From Pandoraea bronchicola (GTDB taxonomy: Bacteria > Pseudomonadota > Gammaproteobacteria > Burkholderiales > Burkholderiaceae): 64,000 nucleotides of DNA. Below, piece by piece: positions 26,053-34,588 of the stretch. The DNA lies in assembly GCF_902459805.1 (NCBI RefSeq), contig NZ_CABPST010000002.1:310001-374000 (forward strand), read 5' to 3'. The stretch's first letter is position 1. The number at the start of each line of letters is the position of its first letter. The position numbers were made by a program, and so were the translations under genes. The notes beneath the pieces were generated by a model, which saw only the letters and a list, made by a program, of their open reading frames with translations, was not told the origin of the DNA and did no database searches.

Positions 26053-28182
26053 ATGAAAACGTCATTTCCTATGCGCACCGCCGTGGCGGGCGCTATCGGC
26101 ACGCTATGCGCCCTCGCGCAAGCCGCTGAGACCGACATTATCGCTTCGCGGCCTATCGAGCTGCCTGCCACGCAGGTGCAGGCAACCAACGTCACACCAC
26201 TGGACGAACCGGTGCAGGCCGGCAGCCGGCTAGGCCTATCGATCAAGGAAACGCCCGCCAGCGTCGAGATCATCGACCGCCAGCAACTTGTGGAGCGCGG
26301 CGACGCGAGCATCATCGATGCGGTGAGCCGTGCGACAGGCATCAATGCGTCACCCCATCCGGGCAATGGCGGGTCAGAACTGGGGGCGCGGGGCTTTGTC
26401 GGCAACGCGTCGGTCACGCAACTCTACGACGGTGTGCGGCCGTACGGCGCCATCGGCGTCACGTTCCCGTTCGACACCTGGTCGGTCGAGCGGATCGAAG
26501 TGTTACGCGGTCCGGCCTCGGTCATCTACGGCGAAGGCGCCATTGGCGGCGTGGTCAACATCGTGCCCAAGAAGGCCGAGCAGACGCCCATCGAAAACGA
26601 GATTCAACTCGGCATCGGCACCGAGAAGACCGGACGTGCCGCGTTTGGCAGCGGCGGCGCGATCAACGACAAGCTCTCCTACCGTTTCGACGCCAGCGCC
26701 AATCGCTCCGACAATTGGGTGGACCGGGGCGATTCGCGCAACGCGTCGTTCTCGGCGGCCATCAAATATGATTTCACGCCGCGCTTGTCGGTCACGGCGT
26801 CGCTCGCCGAAGGCAATCAGCATCCGATGCAGTACTTCGGCGTGCCGACGGTCGGCGGCAATCTCGACCCGGCAACCTACAAAAAGAACTACAACGTCGA
26901 CGATGCGCTGATCACTTACCGGGACAGTTGGGCAACGCTGGCTGCCTCCTGGCGGCCGGCGGATAACCTCACCATTTCCAGCACGCTGTATCGCATGAAG
27001 AGCAAGCGGCATTGGAAGGACGCCGAGTACTACACGTACATACCTTCTTCCGGACTCGTTCAGCGCAGCAGTTATACCGAAATCCTGCACGATCAGGAGC
27101 AGATCGGAAACGTGACGAGCGCGACCCTCAAGGGGCAAGTGTTCGGCATGGAAAACACCGTCTCGACGGGCTTCGAATTCAACCACACCACGTTCCAGCA
27201 CACGAACAACTCGCCCTACTCGGGCACGTCGCTCGTGGATCTCTACAACCCGGCCCCGGGTGGCTTCATCAACGTGACGGGCACCTATCCCAAGTACCGG
27301 TCGCAAGCGAATCAATACGCATTCTTTGCGGAAGATCGATTGAAGGTGACGTCTCGCTGGTCCGTGGTCGGTGGCGTGCGTTACGACCACGCCAGCATCA
27401 ACCGCGACGATCTCGTCACCGGTGCGGCGTTCTCGAAAGATCTCGGCTATACGGGCTGGCGTGTGGGCACCGTTTATGACGTCACGGCCCATACGAGCGT
27501 ATACGGACAGTATTCCGTCGCTGCTGATCCGATCAGTTCATTACTGATGCTCACGGCCAGTAAAGCGAAGTTCGATCTGGCCACTGGCAAGCAGATCGAG
27601 CTGGGTATCAAACAGGATTGGCTCGACGGACGCGTCGACGGCACGCTATCCCTGTACCGCATCGTCAAGAACAATCTGCTGTCGGTCGATCCGCTCAATC
27701 CGTCGCAAAGCTTGCAGGTGGGGCAGCAATCGTCGCGCGGTGTCGAGCTGACGCTGGGGGCGCAACTGACCCGTGACGTCCGGGTCGACGCGAATGGTAC
27801 GTGGCTGCGTGCGAAGTATGACGAGTTCGACGAGAGTGTGGGCGGGGTCCCGGTGTCTCGCGCCGGGAACGTTCCGGTGAACGTGCCGCAGCAGATGGCA
27901 AACCTCTGGATGAGTTGGCGCCTGGCTCAATCGTGGACCGCCAGCGGCGGACTGAAGTACGTTGGCAAACGGTACGCCGACACGGCCAATACGTTGACGC
28001 TGCCGTCTTACACGACGGTCGATCTGGCGCTCGCGTGGAAGCCGCGCCGCGATCTCACGCTGACCGGGCGCGTCTACAACGTGTTCAATCGCCACTACGT
28101 GCAGACTGCCTATTACAACAACACGCAATGGCTACTTGGCAACGACCGGCGGGCTGAGCTGGTGATGAGTTATCGCTTCTGA
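26053..28182 (+). CDS. TonB-dependent siderophore-type receptor
   Basis: A 709-residue outer-membrane receptor. A signal peptide (to about residue 25) is followed by the plug domain (residues about 50-170: SRLGLSIKETPASVEIIDRQ, then VERIEVLRGPASVIYGEGAI) and a 22-strand barrel ending in the sorting residue Phe (MSYRF). TonB-dependent siderophore receptors import ferric siderophores or related metal complexes. The ligand cannot be named; no siderophore synthesis or Fur-box sequence is evident. Start at ATG 26053 is chosen because it gives the signal peptide directly; an in-frame GTG lies at 26023. The DUF2946 gene just upstream is a common partner. Confidence 0.9.
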   Translation: MKTSFPMRTAVAGAIGTLCALAQAAETDIIASRPIELPATQVQATNVTPLDEPVQAGSRLGLSIKETPASVEIIDRQQLVERGDASIIDAVSRATGINASPHPGNGGSELGARGFVGNASVTQLYDGVRPYGAIGVTFPFDTWSVERIEVLRGPASVIYGEGAIGGVVNIVPKKAEQTPIENEIQLGIGTEKTGRAAFGSGGAINDKLSYRFDASANRSDNWVDRGDSRNASFSAAIKYDFTPRLSVTASLAEGNQHPMQYFGVPTVGGNLDPATYKKNYNVDDALITYRDSWATLAASWRPADNLTISSTLYRMKSKRHWKDAEYYTYIPSSGLVQRSSYTEILHDQEQIGNVTSATLKGQVFGMENTVSTGFEFNHTTFQHTNNSPYSGTSLVDLYNPAPGGFINVTGTYPKYRSQANQYAFFAEDRLKVTSRWSVVGGVRYDHASINRDDLVTGAAFSKDLGYTGWRVGTVYDVTAHTSVYGQYSVAADPISSLLMLTASKAKFDLATGKQIELGIKQDWLDGRVDGTLSLYRIVKNNLLSVDPLNPSQSLQVGQQSSRGVELTLGAQLTRDVRVDANGTWLRAKYDEFDESVGGVPVSRAGNVPVNVPQQMANLWMSWRLAQSWTASGGLKYVGKRYADTANTLTLPSYTTVDLALAWKPRRDLTLTGRVYNVFNRHYVQTAYYNNTQWLLGNDRRAELVMSYRF

Positions 28183-28587
28183 TTGCTGTGCCCGCGAAGC
28201 CAGGGCACGTCGTCGCTGCCGGGCCGGGTTAGTGCGGCAGCGACGGCTGGGCATAGGAAGATTGGTAAGCTCACTCGACTGGCAAGGGCAAGCCGCTTAT
28301 GCGGCCCCACGGTCACGACTCGCCGTGGATCGGCGCTGTTGTTACGCCGTGATGGCAGGTTATTGCGCACATGGGGCATTCGCCACACGCGCCGAAAACT
28401 GTTGTTTTGTCCGTCAAAGCCGCGTATAAGTGGTTGATCGAACATCAAGTCTGACTTTTATCGATCCAGCGTCGATCTCACCGATCTTTGCGAGACACTT
28501 CCGATCTCTGAATTTCTTGTTTGTCCGCCACTGGCGCCGCCCGCCGCATTCCGCGATGGTCGCACGCCGGGAAAACCAGGAGTTCGC
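28183..28587. other. 405-bp gap: hairpin after the receptor and long leader of the cold-shock gene
   Basis: An 11-bp perfect stem, CGTCGCTGCCG (28211-28221) with CGGCAGCGACG (28235-28245) and a 13-base loop, ends the receptor transcript; no T-run. The remainder probably contains promoter and 5' leader of the csp gene; such leaders often act as RNA thermosensors, though I cannot define the structure by eye. No coding sequence is convincing here. Confidence 0.45.
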
Positions 28588-28800
28588 ATGAGTACCGGAA
28601 TTGTTAAGTGGTTCAACGATGGCAAAGGCTTTGGTTTCATCAAGCCGGATGATGGTGGCGACGATCTGTTCGCGCACTTCTCGGAAATTCAGCCGCAAGG
28701 GCGCACTGAATTCCGAAGCCTTCAAGAAAATCAGCACGTTTCATTTGACGTCACGCGCGGCCCGAAGGGCTTGCAGGCTTCGAACATCAAGCCGACCTAA
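28588..28800 (+). CDS. Cold-shock protein (CspA family)
   Basis: A 70-residue single-stranded nucleic-acid chaperone with one cold-shock domain: RNP1 is KGFGFIKP (13-20) and RNP2 is DDLFAHFS (25-32). It is three residues longer than the usual 67-residue Burkholderiaceae form, by an insertion (RTE, residues 39-41) in the loop after EIQPQG. AGGAG upstream of the ATG is a good ribosome binding site. The family melts RNA structure during cold or general stress. The next small gene begins 80 bp downstream in the same direction. Confidence 0.93.
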   Translation: MSTGIVKWFNDGKGFGFIKPDDGGDDLFAHFSEIQPQGRTEFRSLQENQHVSFDVTRGPKGLQASNIKPT

Positions 28801-28880
28801 TCAGTCCCCTTTGCGGTTCCCTCATGTCACAGCCACTTCGTGCGTTGTGGCATGAAGGGACTTGCACAGCCGGAGGCAGT

Positions 28881-29162
28881 ATGGCCTACGTAATCCCGTT
28901 TTACAGGGGCTTCCGCCTAGAGACGTTCGTTTTCCGTCATCAAGACGCCGAGTCGGCCGCGCGCACGCACGACCGGACTTTCGGGGTATCCGTTCGCATC
29001 TCCCGAACCACGCTGGAAGATCCCGCGTCGTCAACCGACCCCAAAGTATTTCGCCTCGAGAGCCTGCCGTTCGACTCCATTGGAGAGGCGCGACGTGCGG
29101 GGAATAGCTATGCACAGTCGCTGATTGACGACATCGTCCGCGACGGTCTCGTCGAGTCCTGA
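28881..29162 (+). CDS. Small conserved-looking protein of unknown function
   Basis: A 93-residue hydrophilic protein (MAYVIPFYRGFRLETFVFRH at its start) with no motif that I recognise. GGAGG at 28872-28876, four bases before ATG 28881, sets the start; an in-frame ATG at 28824 has no ribosome binding site. It follows the cold-shock gene in the same direction, and the following small gene starts 8 bases after its stop, so the three may form one transcript. Confidence 0.6.
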   Translation: MAYVIPFYRGFRLETFVFRHQDAESAARTHDRTFGVSVRISRTTLEDPASSTDPKVFRLESLPFDSIGEARRAGNSYAQSLIDDIVRDGLVES

Positions 29163-29169
29163 GATCGCT

Positions 29170-29364
29170 ATGGTCATCGCCCCGAACTGGTTTCTTTATG
29201 CCGGGTACCTGCCGCCGGACGGCACCAGACTCTTTACTGTCGCTGCTGTTGCTTATGCCATTGGGTTGAGCCGCAGAAGCCTTGCGACCAAACTGGCCCA
29301 GCACCGCCGGATCGCCAGATGGTTTTGCCTGCCCGGTAACGGCGAATACAAGTCGCCCAATTGA
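29170..29364 (+). CDS. Small protein of unknown function
   Basis: A 64-residue basic protein (MVIAPNWFLYAGYLPPDGT..., then SRRSLATKLAQHRR). It starts 8 bases after the previous stop, with only a weak GAG upstream. The spacing suggests cotranslation with its neighbour. No family is recognised; it may be a real small gene or chance reading frame. Confidence 0.45.
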   Translation: MVIAPNWFLYAGYLPPDGTRLFTVAAVAYAIGLSRRSLATKLAQHRRIARWFCLPGNGEYKSPN

Positions 29365-29422
29365 GAAGCACGCTTGCCAAAGAAGGCCCTAAGGGCCCAC
29401 AGAACTCTTACAGGAGCATGTC

Positions 29423-29620
29423 ATGCTCACCCTCTCGACACAGGCCATCACCGTCGCACTCCAGCGCATCGCAGAAAAGAGCGCCAAGCAGCCCTCGGAT
29501 GCGGTCATCAATGCCCTTCTCGCCCGCGAACTGATCCACCGCGTCGGAAAGCACTTCGAGCCGACACAGTTCGGCCGGTCGTATTGCCGCAACGCCTACG
29601 CGGTGCGGCCATCGTGGTAA
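29423..29620 (+). CDS. Small protein of unknown function
   Basis: A 65-residue, mostly helical protein (ITVALQRIAEKSAKQPSDAV, then NALLARELIHRVG) with a good ribosome binding site, AGGAG at 29412-29416, six bases before the ATG. I do not recognise a family. It is the last of the plus-strand run behind the cold-shock gene. An imperfect hairpin (29661-29682) separates it from the convergent fasciclin gene. Confidence 0.55.
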   Translation: MLTLSTQAITVALQRIAEKSAKQPSDAVINALLARELIHRVGKHFEPTQFGRSYCRNAYAVRPSW

Positions 29621-29691
29621 AGGGCATCAACGGCAAACGCTGATCTCGCGCTTGAAGGCAGGGCATCGGATCACCGACGCCCCGGCCGCCG

Positions 29692-30276
29692 TTACGGCAG
29701 CAACACCTTGTCCACGACGTGGATAACGCCGTTTGACTGCATGACGTCTCCGATCGTCACGCGGGCGACGCTTCCCTTGTCGTCCGTGACGGTCAGGTGA
29801 TTGCCTTGCTGCATAACGGTGAGCGAATCGCCTTCCACCGTCTTCAGAACTGCCTTCCCACCGCCGTCATTGACGGCCTTCATGAGATCCTGCGCGGTCA
29901 ACCGGCCCGGGACCACGTGATAGGTGAGCACCTTCACCAGCGTTCCCTTGCTCTCCGGCTTGAGTAACGTGTCAACCGTGCCCGATGGCAGCGCGGCGAA
30001 CGCTTCGTTGGTCGGCGCGAAGACGGTGAATGGCCCCGGGCTGTTCAGCGTATCAACGAGCCCGCCAGCTTTGACGGCTGCGACGAGCGTCGTGTGATCC
30101 TTTGAGTTCACTGCGTTCTGAACAATGGTTTTGGACGGATACATCGCCGCGCCGCCCACCATCACCGTCTTCTCGCCGCCGTCCATCGCCGCCAATGCGG
30201 AAGTGACCGCCAGCCCAGAGGAAATCCCGATGCACACGGCCGTCGCGAGAAACTTAACCGATTGATGCATTTTCAT
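29692..30276 (-). CDS. Fasciclin (FAS1) domain protein, exported
   Basis: A 194-residue protein: signal peptide (MKMHQSVKFLATAVCIGISS... to about residue 30), a short linker, and one FAS1 domain with the two signature blocks (GPFTVFAPTNEAFAALP and, later, NGVIHVVDKVLLP). FAS1 proteins are periplasmic or surface adhesion modules; bacterial single-domain forms are widespread and without a firm role. ATG ending at 30276 is the start, as upstream in-frame codons would put a non-signal stretch in front. Confidence 0.88.
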   Translation of the reverse strand: MKMHQSVKFLATAVCIGISSGLAVTSALAAMDGGEKTVMVGGAAMYPSKTIVQNAVNSKDHTTLVAAVKAGGLVDTLNSPGPFTVFAPTNEAFAALPSGTVDTLLKPESKGTLVKVLTYHVVPGRLTAQDLMKAVNDGGGKAVLKTVEGDSLTVMQQGNHLTVTDDKGSVARVTIGDVMQSNGVIHVVDKVLLP

Positions 30277-30569
30277 GTTCACACCCAATTTGTGAGGCTT
30301 CTCAAGATGGAAGCACTGACAAATACGTGTGAAGACGGCGTTCGGATGCACGACCAGATGCTCGATAGCAAGCACCCTTCGAATCCTCGCTCTCGTGTTT
30401 GCGTCGACCCGCAGTTAGCGACATCCTGAGCCAGCAGCATCAACCTCATCAGATAATCAGATGACACACTCGAGCGACACTGCTAGCTTGGGCGTGGCGC
30501 GTCGGGCGACTGGCCCTGCACGCGATTCGTTCATGCTAGGATCCAGAGACCATCTGGTTGGAGACGAAC

Positions 30570-30848
30570 ATGGCTCGCGCTGAGAATACGCACAACGGAT
30601 ATGGATACTCGGTTCAAACACTCATGAAACACGGTGTCGGGAGCGAGCATTTGCAGATATTCGGGTTCCGCGGGTTCGTGTTTATCCCAAATGACACCGA
30701 TGCCCAGCCTGCTACGCAGATCCCGATTCAATGCCTTGAAGAAGAAGGCTATCGTCGCGAAGACTGGGCGTTGGACGCCGCCATTGACGAAGCAAAAGCC
30801 ATCATCGACGGCAAGCGTCCACTGAAAGGCCCGACAACGCGACCATAA
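30570..30848 (+). CDS. Small protein of unknown function
   Basis: A 92-residue soluble protein (HNGYGYSVQTLMKHGVGSEH, then EEGYRREDWALDAAIDEAKA). No family is recognised. GGAG at 30560-30563 with a six-base gap supports ATG 30570. A TTG four codons earlier overlaps that site and is not used. It stands alone between the fasciclin gene (divergent) and a LysR gene. Confidence 0.6.
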   Translation: MARAENTHNGYGYSVQTLMKHGVGSEHLQIFGFRGFVFIPNDTDAQPATQIPIQCLEEEGYRREDWALDAAIDEAKAIIDGKRPLKGPTTRP

Positions 30849-31297
30849 CGTCGCCCCACTCAGCCGGACCAATATCTGCCGCTCGCGGTTCAAGACTGAG
30901 CGACTCAACAAGGCGGCTCTGCAGCCGCCACCACTGCCCGACAGGGCTTCAAACTTGCCAGAAATCCCCAGTTTCGGGTGCTACGGTTTTTCGGGGGAAG
31001 GTCAGAGCGCGACTGCCCCTACGACCGTTCAACCTTCTATGGCGTGGATGCACACGGCTACACCGATGACTCCTTTCATAGCGCGGCGCCGGTGATCTGA
31101 ACTGGACGCGAGCTTTGTGACCAACCCCGCCACCACGTCGACTGCGGCGGGGCTATGCGATTCCCACGGCCCGCGTTGCCCCATATCGCGACTCGCTCGC
31201 CATTCGTCTAACGGGTTTGTGGCGCGATATACTTTCGGCTGAAATTCTCTAAGCACCTACGTACGGACTTCGCGGTTCGCCAAGGAGAGGCTGCAGC
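30849..31297. other. 449-bp gap upstream of a LysR gene
   Basis: Nothing firmly identified. A plus-strand frame with no stop between about 30898 and 31101 has no start codon near its beginning and no recognisable product; it may be a gene remnant. A 7-bp stem, CCCCGCC (31125-31131) with GGCGGGG (31146-31152), is present. AAGGAGAGG at 31282-31290 is the ribosome binding site of the next gene. Confidence 0.4.
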
Positions 31298-32227
31298 ATG
31301 GACCGGATGGCGGCAATGGAAACGTACGTCAGTGTCGTCGAGGCGGGTTCGTTCTCGGCGGCCGCAAAACGGCTCAAGCTCGGACAGCCGGCCGTCTCAA
31401 AGTCAGTCGCACAGCTCGAAGCGCGGCTCGGAGTGCGACTTCTTTTGCGCTCGACGCGCGGCCTAACCCCCACCGATGCCGGTCAGCGTTTCTACGAGCA
31501 CGCGAGGCGTGCAATCGAGGAAGCGGATCTGGCTGAACAGATGGTGCGCGACATGTCTACCGGGCTATCGGGCGTTTTACGCGTCAGCGCAGCAGTGACC
31601 TTTGCACGCCTGCATGTCCTGCCCGCGCTCAAGGTCTTTATGGACCGTCACCCGAATCTGCAAATGGATGTCGTGCTTGACGACCGTACCATCGATTTGC
31701 TTGAAAGAGGTGTGGACGTTGCGTTGCGCATGGGTTCGCTTGACGATTCGGCCATGACCGCGCGGCGCATTGCGCGGAGCCGGAGGCTCGTCGTGGGAAC
31801 ACCCGGCTACTTCGCGAAAGCCGGTGTGCCCAGATCTCCCGCAGATTTGAGCCAGCACCAGGCCGTGGTTTATTCGTTGCGGGGGGGAGGCGAATCCTGG
31901 TCGTTTAGCCAGAACGGAAAGGAAGTGGCTGTGGTCGTTTCGGGTCGCATGAGTGTTAGCGCAGCCGAGGGCGTCCGGACGACGGTGCTGGGCGGCATGG
32001 GTCTCGCGATCGCATCGGAATGGATGTTCTCCCCGGAGCTCGCTGACGGCACCGTTCAGGCGGTGTTGCCCGACTGGGAGCTGCCCCCAATCGACCTGTG
32101 GGCAGTCTTCCCCGCCGGGCGCCTGGTGAGTGAGAAGGCCCGAGCGTTCGTCGCCTTTGTCGAAGAGATACTCGCTGCCGCTGGCAGCAACAGCGTTACG
32201 CCATCAGAAGGCGAGCTTGCCGATTGA
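31298..32227 (+). CDS. LysR-family transcriptional regulator
   Basis: A 309-residue DNA-binding regulator with the N-terminal winged helix (MDRMAAMETYVSVVEAGSFS, then KLGQPAVSKSVAQLEARLG) and the two-lobed effector domain. AAGGAGAGG before the ATG is a strong ribosome binding site. Its last 24 bases overlap the 3' end of the convergent SDR gene, the last gene of a four-gene minus-strand set. It may regulate that set, but LysR regulators are usually divergent from their targets, so this is uncertain. Confidence 0.9.
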   Translation: MDRMAAMETYVSVVEAGSFSAAAKRLKLGQPAVSKSVAQLEARLGVRLLLRSTRGLTPTDAGQRFYEHARRAIEEADLAEQMVRDMSTGLSGVLRVSAAVTFARLHVLPALKVFMDRHPNLQMDVVLDDRTIDLLERGVDVALRMGSLDDSAMTARRIARSRRLVVGTPGYFAKAGVPRSPADLSQHQAVVYSLRGGGESWSFSQNGKEVAVVVSGRMSVSAAEGVRTTVLGGMGLAIASEWMFSPELADGTVQAVLPDWELPPIDLWAVFPAGRLVSEKARAFVAFVEEILAAAGSNSVTPSEGELAD

Positions 32228-32920
32228 CGATCCGCCGTCGACATATAGGGTCTGACCGGTCATAAAAGCGGATCCGTCAGAAAGCAGGAATTGAATTGTC
32301 GCGGCAATCTCTTCTGGCCGGCCGAAGCGGCCCATGGGCACTGCGGAGAGATACCGTTTCTCCCCCTCACTGCCCGGGGGATTGTTGGCGCGAAACAGTT
32401 CCGTCTCCGTCGGCCCCGGCGCGACGGCGTTCACCGTAATTCCCGTCCCAGCCAGTTCCAGCGCCCACGATCGGGCAAAACTCACCAACGCAGCTTTCGC
32501 CGCTGCATAAGCCGTGCGCTGTGTGATTCCGAGAATGGTCAGGCTGGAAATGTTGACGATTCGGCCCCAGCCGCGTGCACGCATACTGGGAAGCAGCGCC
32601 TGCACGGTCTGCACGGCGGGATGGAGATTGAGCGCGAGAACGTCGTCAAGATCGTCAAGCGCAACGTCATCCAGACGCTGGGGTCTGACCAACCCGACAT
32701 TGTTCACCACTCCATCAATGGAGTATCGACGCACGAGATCCTGGAGAACCGCGTCGGTCGCACCACGGTCGGCGAGATCGACGCGCACCAGCTCGCCCGG
32801 AAAGTCGCTTGCTTCGCGGGCGAGGCCCACCACGTGGTGACCATCGGCAATCAGCCGTTCTGTCAACGCGAGGCCAATGCCCTTGGTCGCGCCGGTTACG
32901 AGAAATGTGCGCTGAGTCAT
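32204..32920 (-). CDS. Short-chain dehydrogenase/reductase (SDR)
   Basis: A 238-residue NAD(P)-dependent oxidoreductase with the classical motifs: cofactor loop TGATKGIG near the N-terminus, NNVG, catalytic Ser (NISSLTI), YAAAK, and PGPTETE. The substrate is unknown. It is the last gene of the minus-strand set 35149-32204, after a 99-bp gap. Its 3' end overlaps the convergent LysR gene by 24 bp. NNVG replaces the common NNAG. Confidence 0.9.
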   Translation of the reverse strand: MTQRTFLVTGATKGIGLALTERLIADGHHVVGLAREASDFPGELVRVDLADRGATDAVLQDLVRRYSIDGVVNNVGLVRPQRLDDVALDDLDDVLALNLHPAVQTVQALLPSMRARGWGRIVNISSLTILGITQRTAYAAAKAALVSFARSWALELAGTGITVNAVAPGPTETELFRANNPPGSEGEKRYLSAVPMGRFGRPEEIAATIQFLLSDGSAFMTGQTLYVDGGSSIGKLAF

Positions 32921-33019
32921 GAAATATCCTCTACAAACGGTAAGGAGTCGAACAGCCGGTCTGGGTTATCCCCGACGTGGCATCTTGCCTGTTGAGCGTC
33001 GACTGTTAAGCGGTAAGGC

Positions 33020-33691
33020 TCAGGCGTTGGCCGTCGCCTTTTCCAGAACCGGGAATATGTCCGAAGGGTCCGGACGACGCGTGTAATCCGGGTTGACTTC
33101 CGAATACAGCACGATCCCATCCTGTCCGATAACGTAGCGCGCGGGCATCGGCAGAGTCCAGCTCGGGTCGTTATTGAACGCCGGCAGATCGTTCTTCAGG
33201 TTCTTGTACAGATCGATCAGATAGTCGGGCAACACGAAACGCAGTCCGAAGTCGGCGCCCGTTTGACCGTTCGCGTCGCTCAGCACAGGGAAGCCCAGTT
33301 TGTTGGTGCGCACCGATTTGCGGCTATTGACTGGCGTCTGCGGTGAAATCGCCACCACGTTCGCGCCAAAGGCCTGAATCTCCGCAAGCACTTCGTTGAT
33401 GGCCTGCAATTCGATGTTGCAGTACGGGCACCACACGCCGCGATAGAAGGTCAGCACCAACGGGCCTTTCGCCAGCAACGCAGCGGAAGACACGTCGTTG
33501 CCGTCCTGATCTTTGAGGTTGAAATGCGGCGCGCGGTCGCCGGCCTTGATCGCACGGCCAGCCTGCCCGCTCGCAATCAGTGCCGCCGTGGCACGTTCCA
33601 TCACCGGATGAATCTCCGACGGTGCGTTGAACGGCGGTTTGCCCGCCTTGAAGTCGGCCCGGAATGCGTCGAGTTTGTCTTGCAGTGACAT
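33020..33691 (-). CDS. Peroxiredoxin-like (AhpC/TSA family) protein
   Basis: A 223-residue thioredoxin-fold protein. The peroxidatic site reads GVWCPYCNIEL (C88, C91), a CxxC form as in the peroxiredoxin-like group, rather than the T-x-x-C of classical AhpC. The N-terminal 50 residues are a helical extension. It probably reduces peroxides or acts as a thiol-disulfide oxidoreductase in the cytosol; no signal peptide is present. It is third in the minus-strand set, between the crotonase-fold hydrolase (55 bp) and the SDR. Confidence 0.88.
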   Translation of the reverse strand: MSLQDKLDAFRADFKAGKPPFNAPSEIHPVMERATAALIASGQAGRAIKAGDRAPHFNLKDQDGNDVSSAALLAKGPLVLTFYRGVWCPYCNIELQAINEVLAEIQAFGANVVAISPQTPVNSRKSVRTNKLGFPVLSDANGQTGADFGLRFVLPDYLIDLYKNLKNDLPAFNNDPSWTLPMPARYVIGQDGIVLYSEVNPDYTRRPDPSDIFPVLEKATANA

Positions 33692-33746
33692 AAGAGTTCT
33701 CCGTCGAGAGGAATAGGTGAATTGTGGAACCCACGAGCTAGTGGAT

Positions 33747-34523
33747 TCAGGCTGCGTTCTGCGCTGCTGCCATGCGCGCCACTTCGGCCGCAGTGATGCC
33801 CTCGAGCGCCAGACCGTATCCGATGCCTTCGTCGATCACACGACGCAGGCGTTGGGTAAGTCCGATGCGGGTGTATTTTGTGGTGAGCGGCGGCTGCTCT
33901 GCGAGCTTCGCAGCGATGGCGTGCGCACGTTCCAGCAGTTGACCCGCAGGCACGATCTCGTTGACCACGCCCAGCGACTTCGCCTCCCTGGCATCGAGCT
34001 TTTGCTGCGTGAGAACGAAGTACCGGCCGCGAATGCTGCCGATCATTTCCGGCCACAGCAGATGGATGCCATCGTTGGGAGCGATGCCGAATGCGGCGTG
34101 CGGCATGTCCTGGAACACCGTCTCGGGCGTCGCCACCACGATGTCGCACAGCAGGACGTATTCCGAATGCAGCAGAACCGGGCCGTTCAGCGCGGCAATC
34201 ATCGGGATTTCGATGTCCAGGATGTTCATCAGGATCTTGCGGCCTTCACGGAAGATCTTGTCGTAGCCGCGCGGCGTAAAGAAGTCGAAACCTTCCGGCG
34301 AGATCGCATCCATGAATGCGTCGCCGCTACCCGTCAGGATGACCACCCGGTTATCCGGGTCTTCGCCGATCTGGTGGAACATGTCGGTGAACTGCTCATG
34401 CGTGTGGCCATTGAAGACGAGCTTCGCGCCGTCGGTATGAAAACGGACTTCGAGCACGCCCTCCGGCGTACGGGTCAGCTTGGCATTGGGGTAAGCGTTT
34501 TGATAACGGTCGAACGCGGACAT
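33747..34523 (-). CDS. Crotonase-superfamily enzyme, resembling 6-oxocamphor hydrolase
   Basis: A 258-residue crotonase-fold protein. It would usually be labelled enoyl-CoA hydratase, but the active-site layout is different: NGPVLLHSE (H119), FQDMPH (H142) and NDGIH (D151). I recall these from 6-oxocamphor hydrolase, a beta-diketone (retro-Claisen) C-C hydrolase whose catalytic His and Asp fall in the same places. So it may cleave a carbon-carbon bond in a non-CoA diketone. GAGGA seven bases before the ATG ending at 34523 sets the start. It is second in the set, 65 bp after the AhpD-like gene. Confidence 0.8.
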   Translation of the reverse strand: MSAFDRYQNAYPNAKLTRTPEGVLEVRFHTDGAKLVFNGHTHEQFTDMFHQIGEDPDNRVVILTGSGDAFMDAISPEGFDFFTPRGYDKIFREGRKILMNILDIEIPMIAALNGPVLLHSEYVLLCDIVVATPETVFQDMPHAAFGIAPNDGIHLLWPEMIGSIRGRYFVLTQQKLDAREAKSLGVVNEIVPAGQLLERAHAIAAKLAEQPPLTTKYTRIGLTQRLRRVIDEGIGYGLALEGITAAEVARMAAAQNAA

Positions 34524-34588
34524 GGCAATTCCTCGGCGAACTTGGGTATGGGGCTGGACGGGAGCCGCGAGGGGCTCCGCGAGACGGC

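Noticed and set aside
30898-31101. Stop-free plus-strand frame (about 67 codons) before the LysR gene
   Set aside because: No start codon near its beginning, no ribosome binding site and no recognisable product; kept only as a possible remnant.
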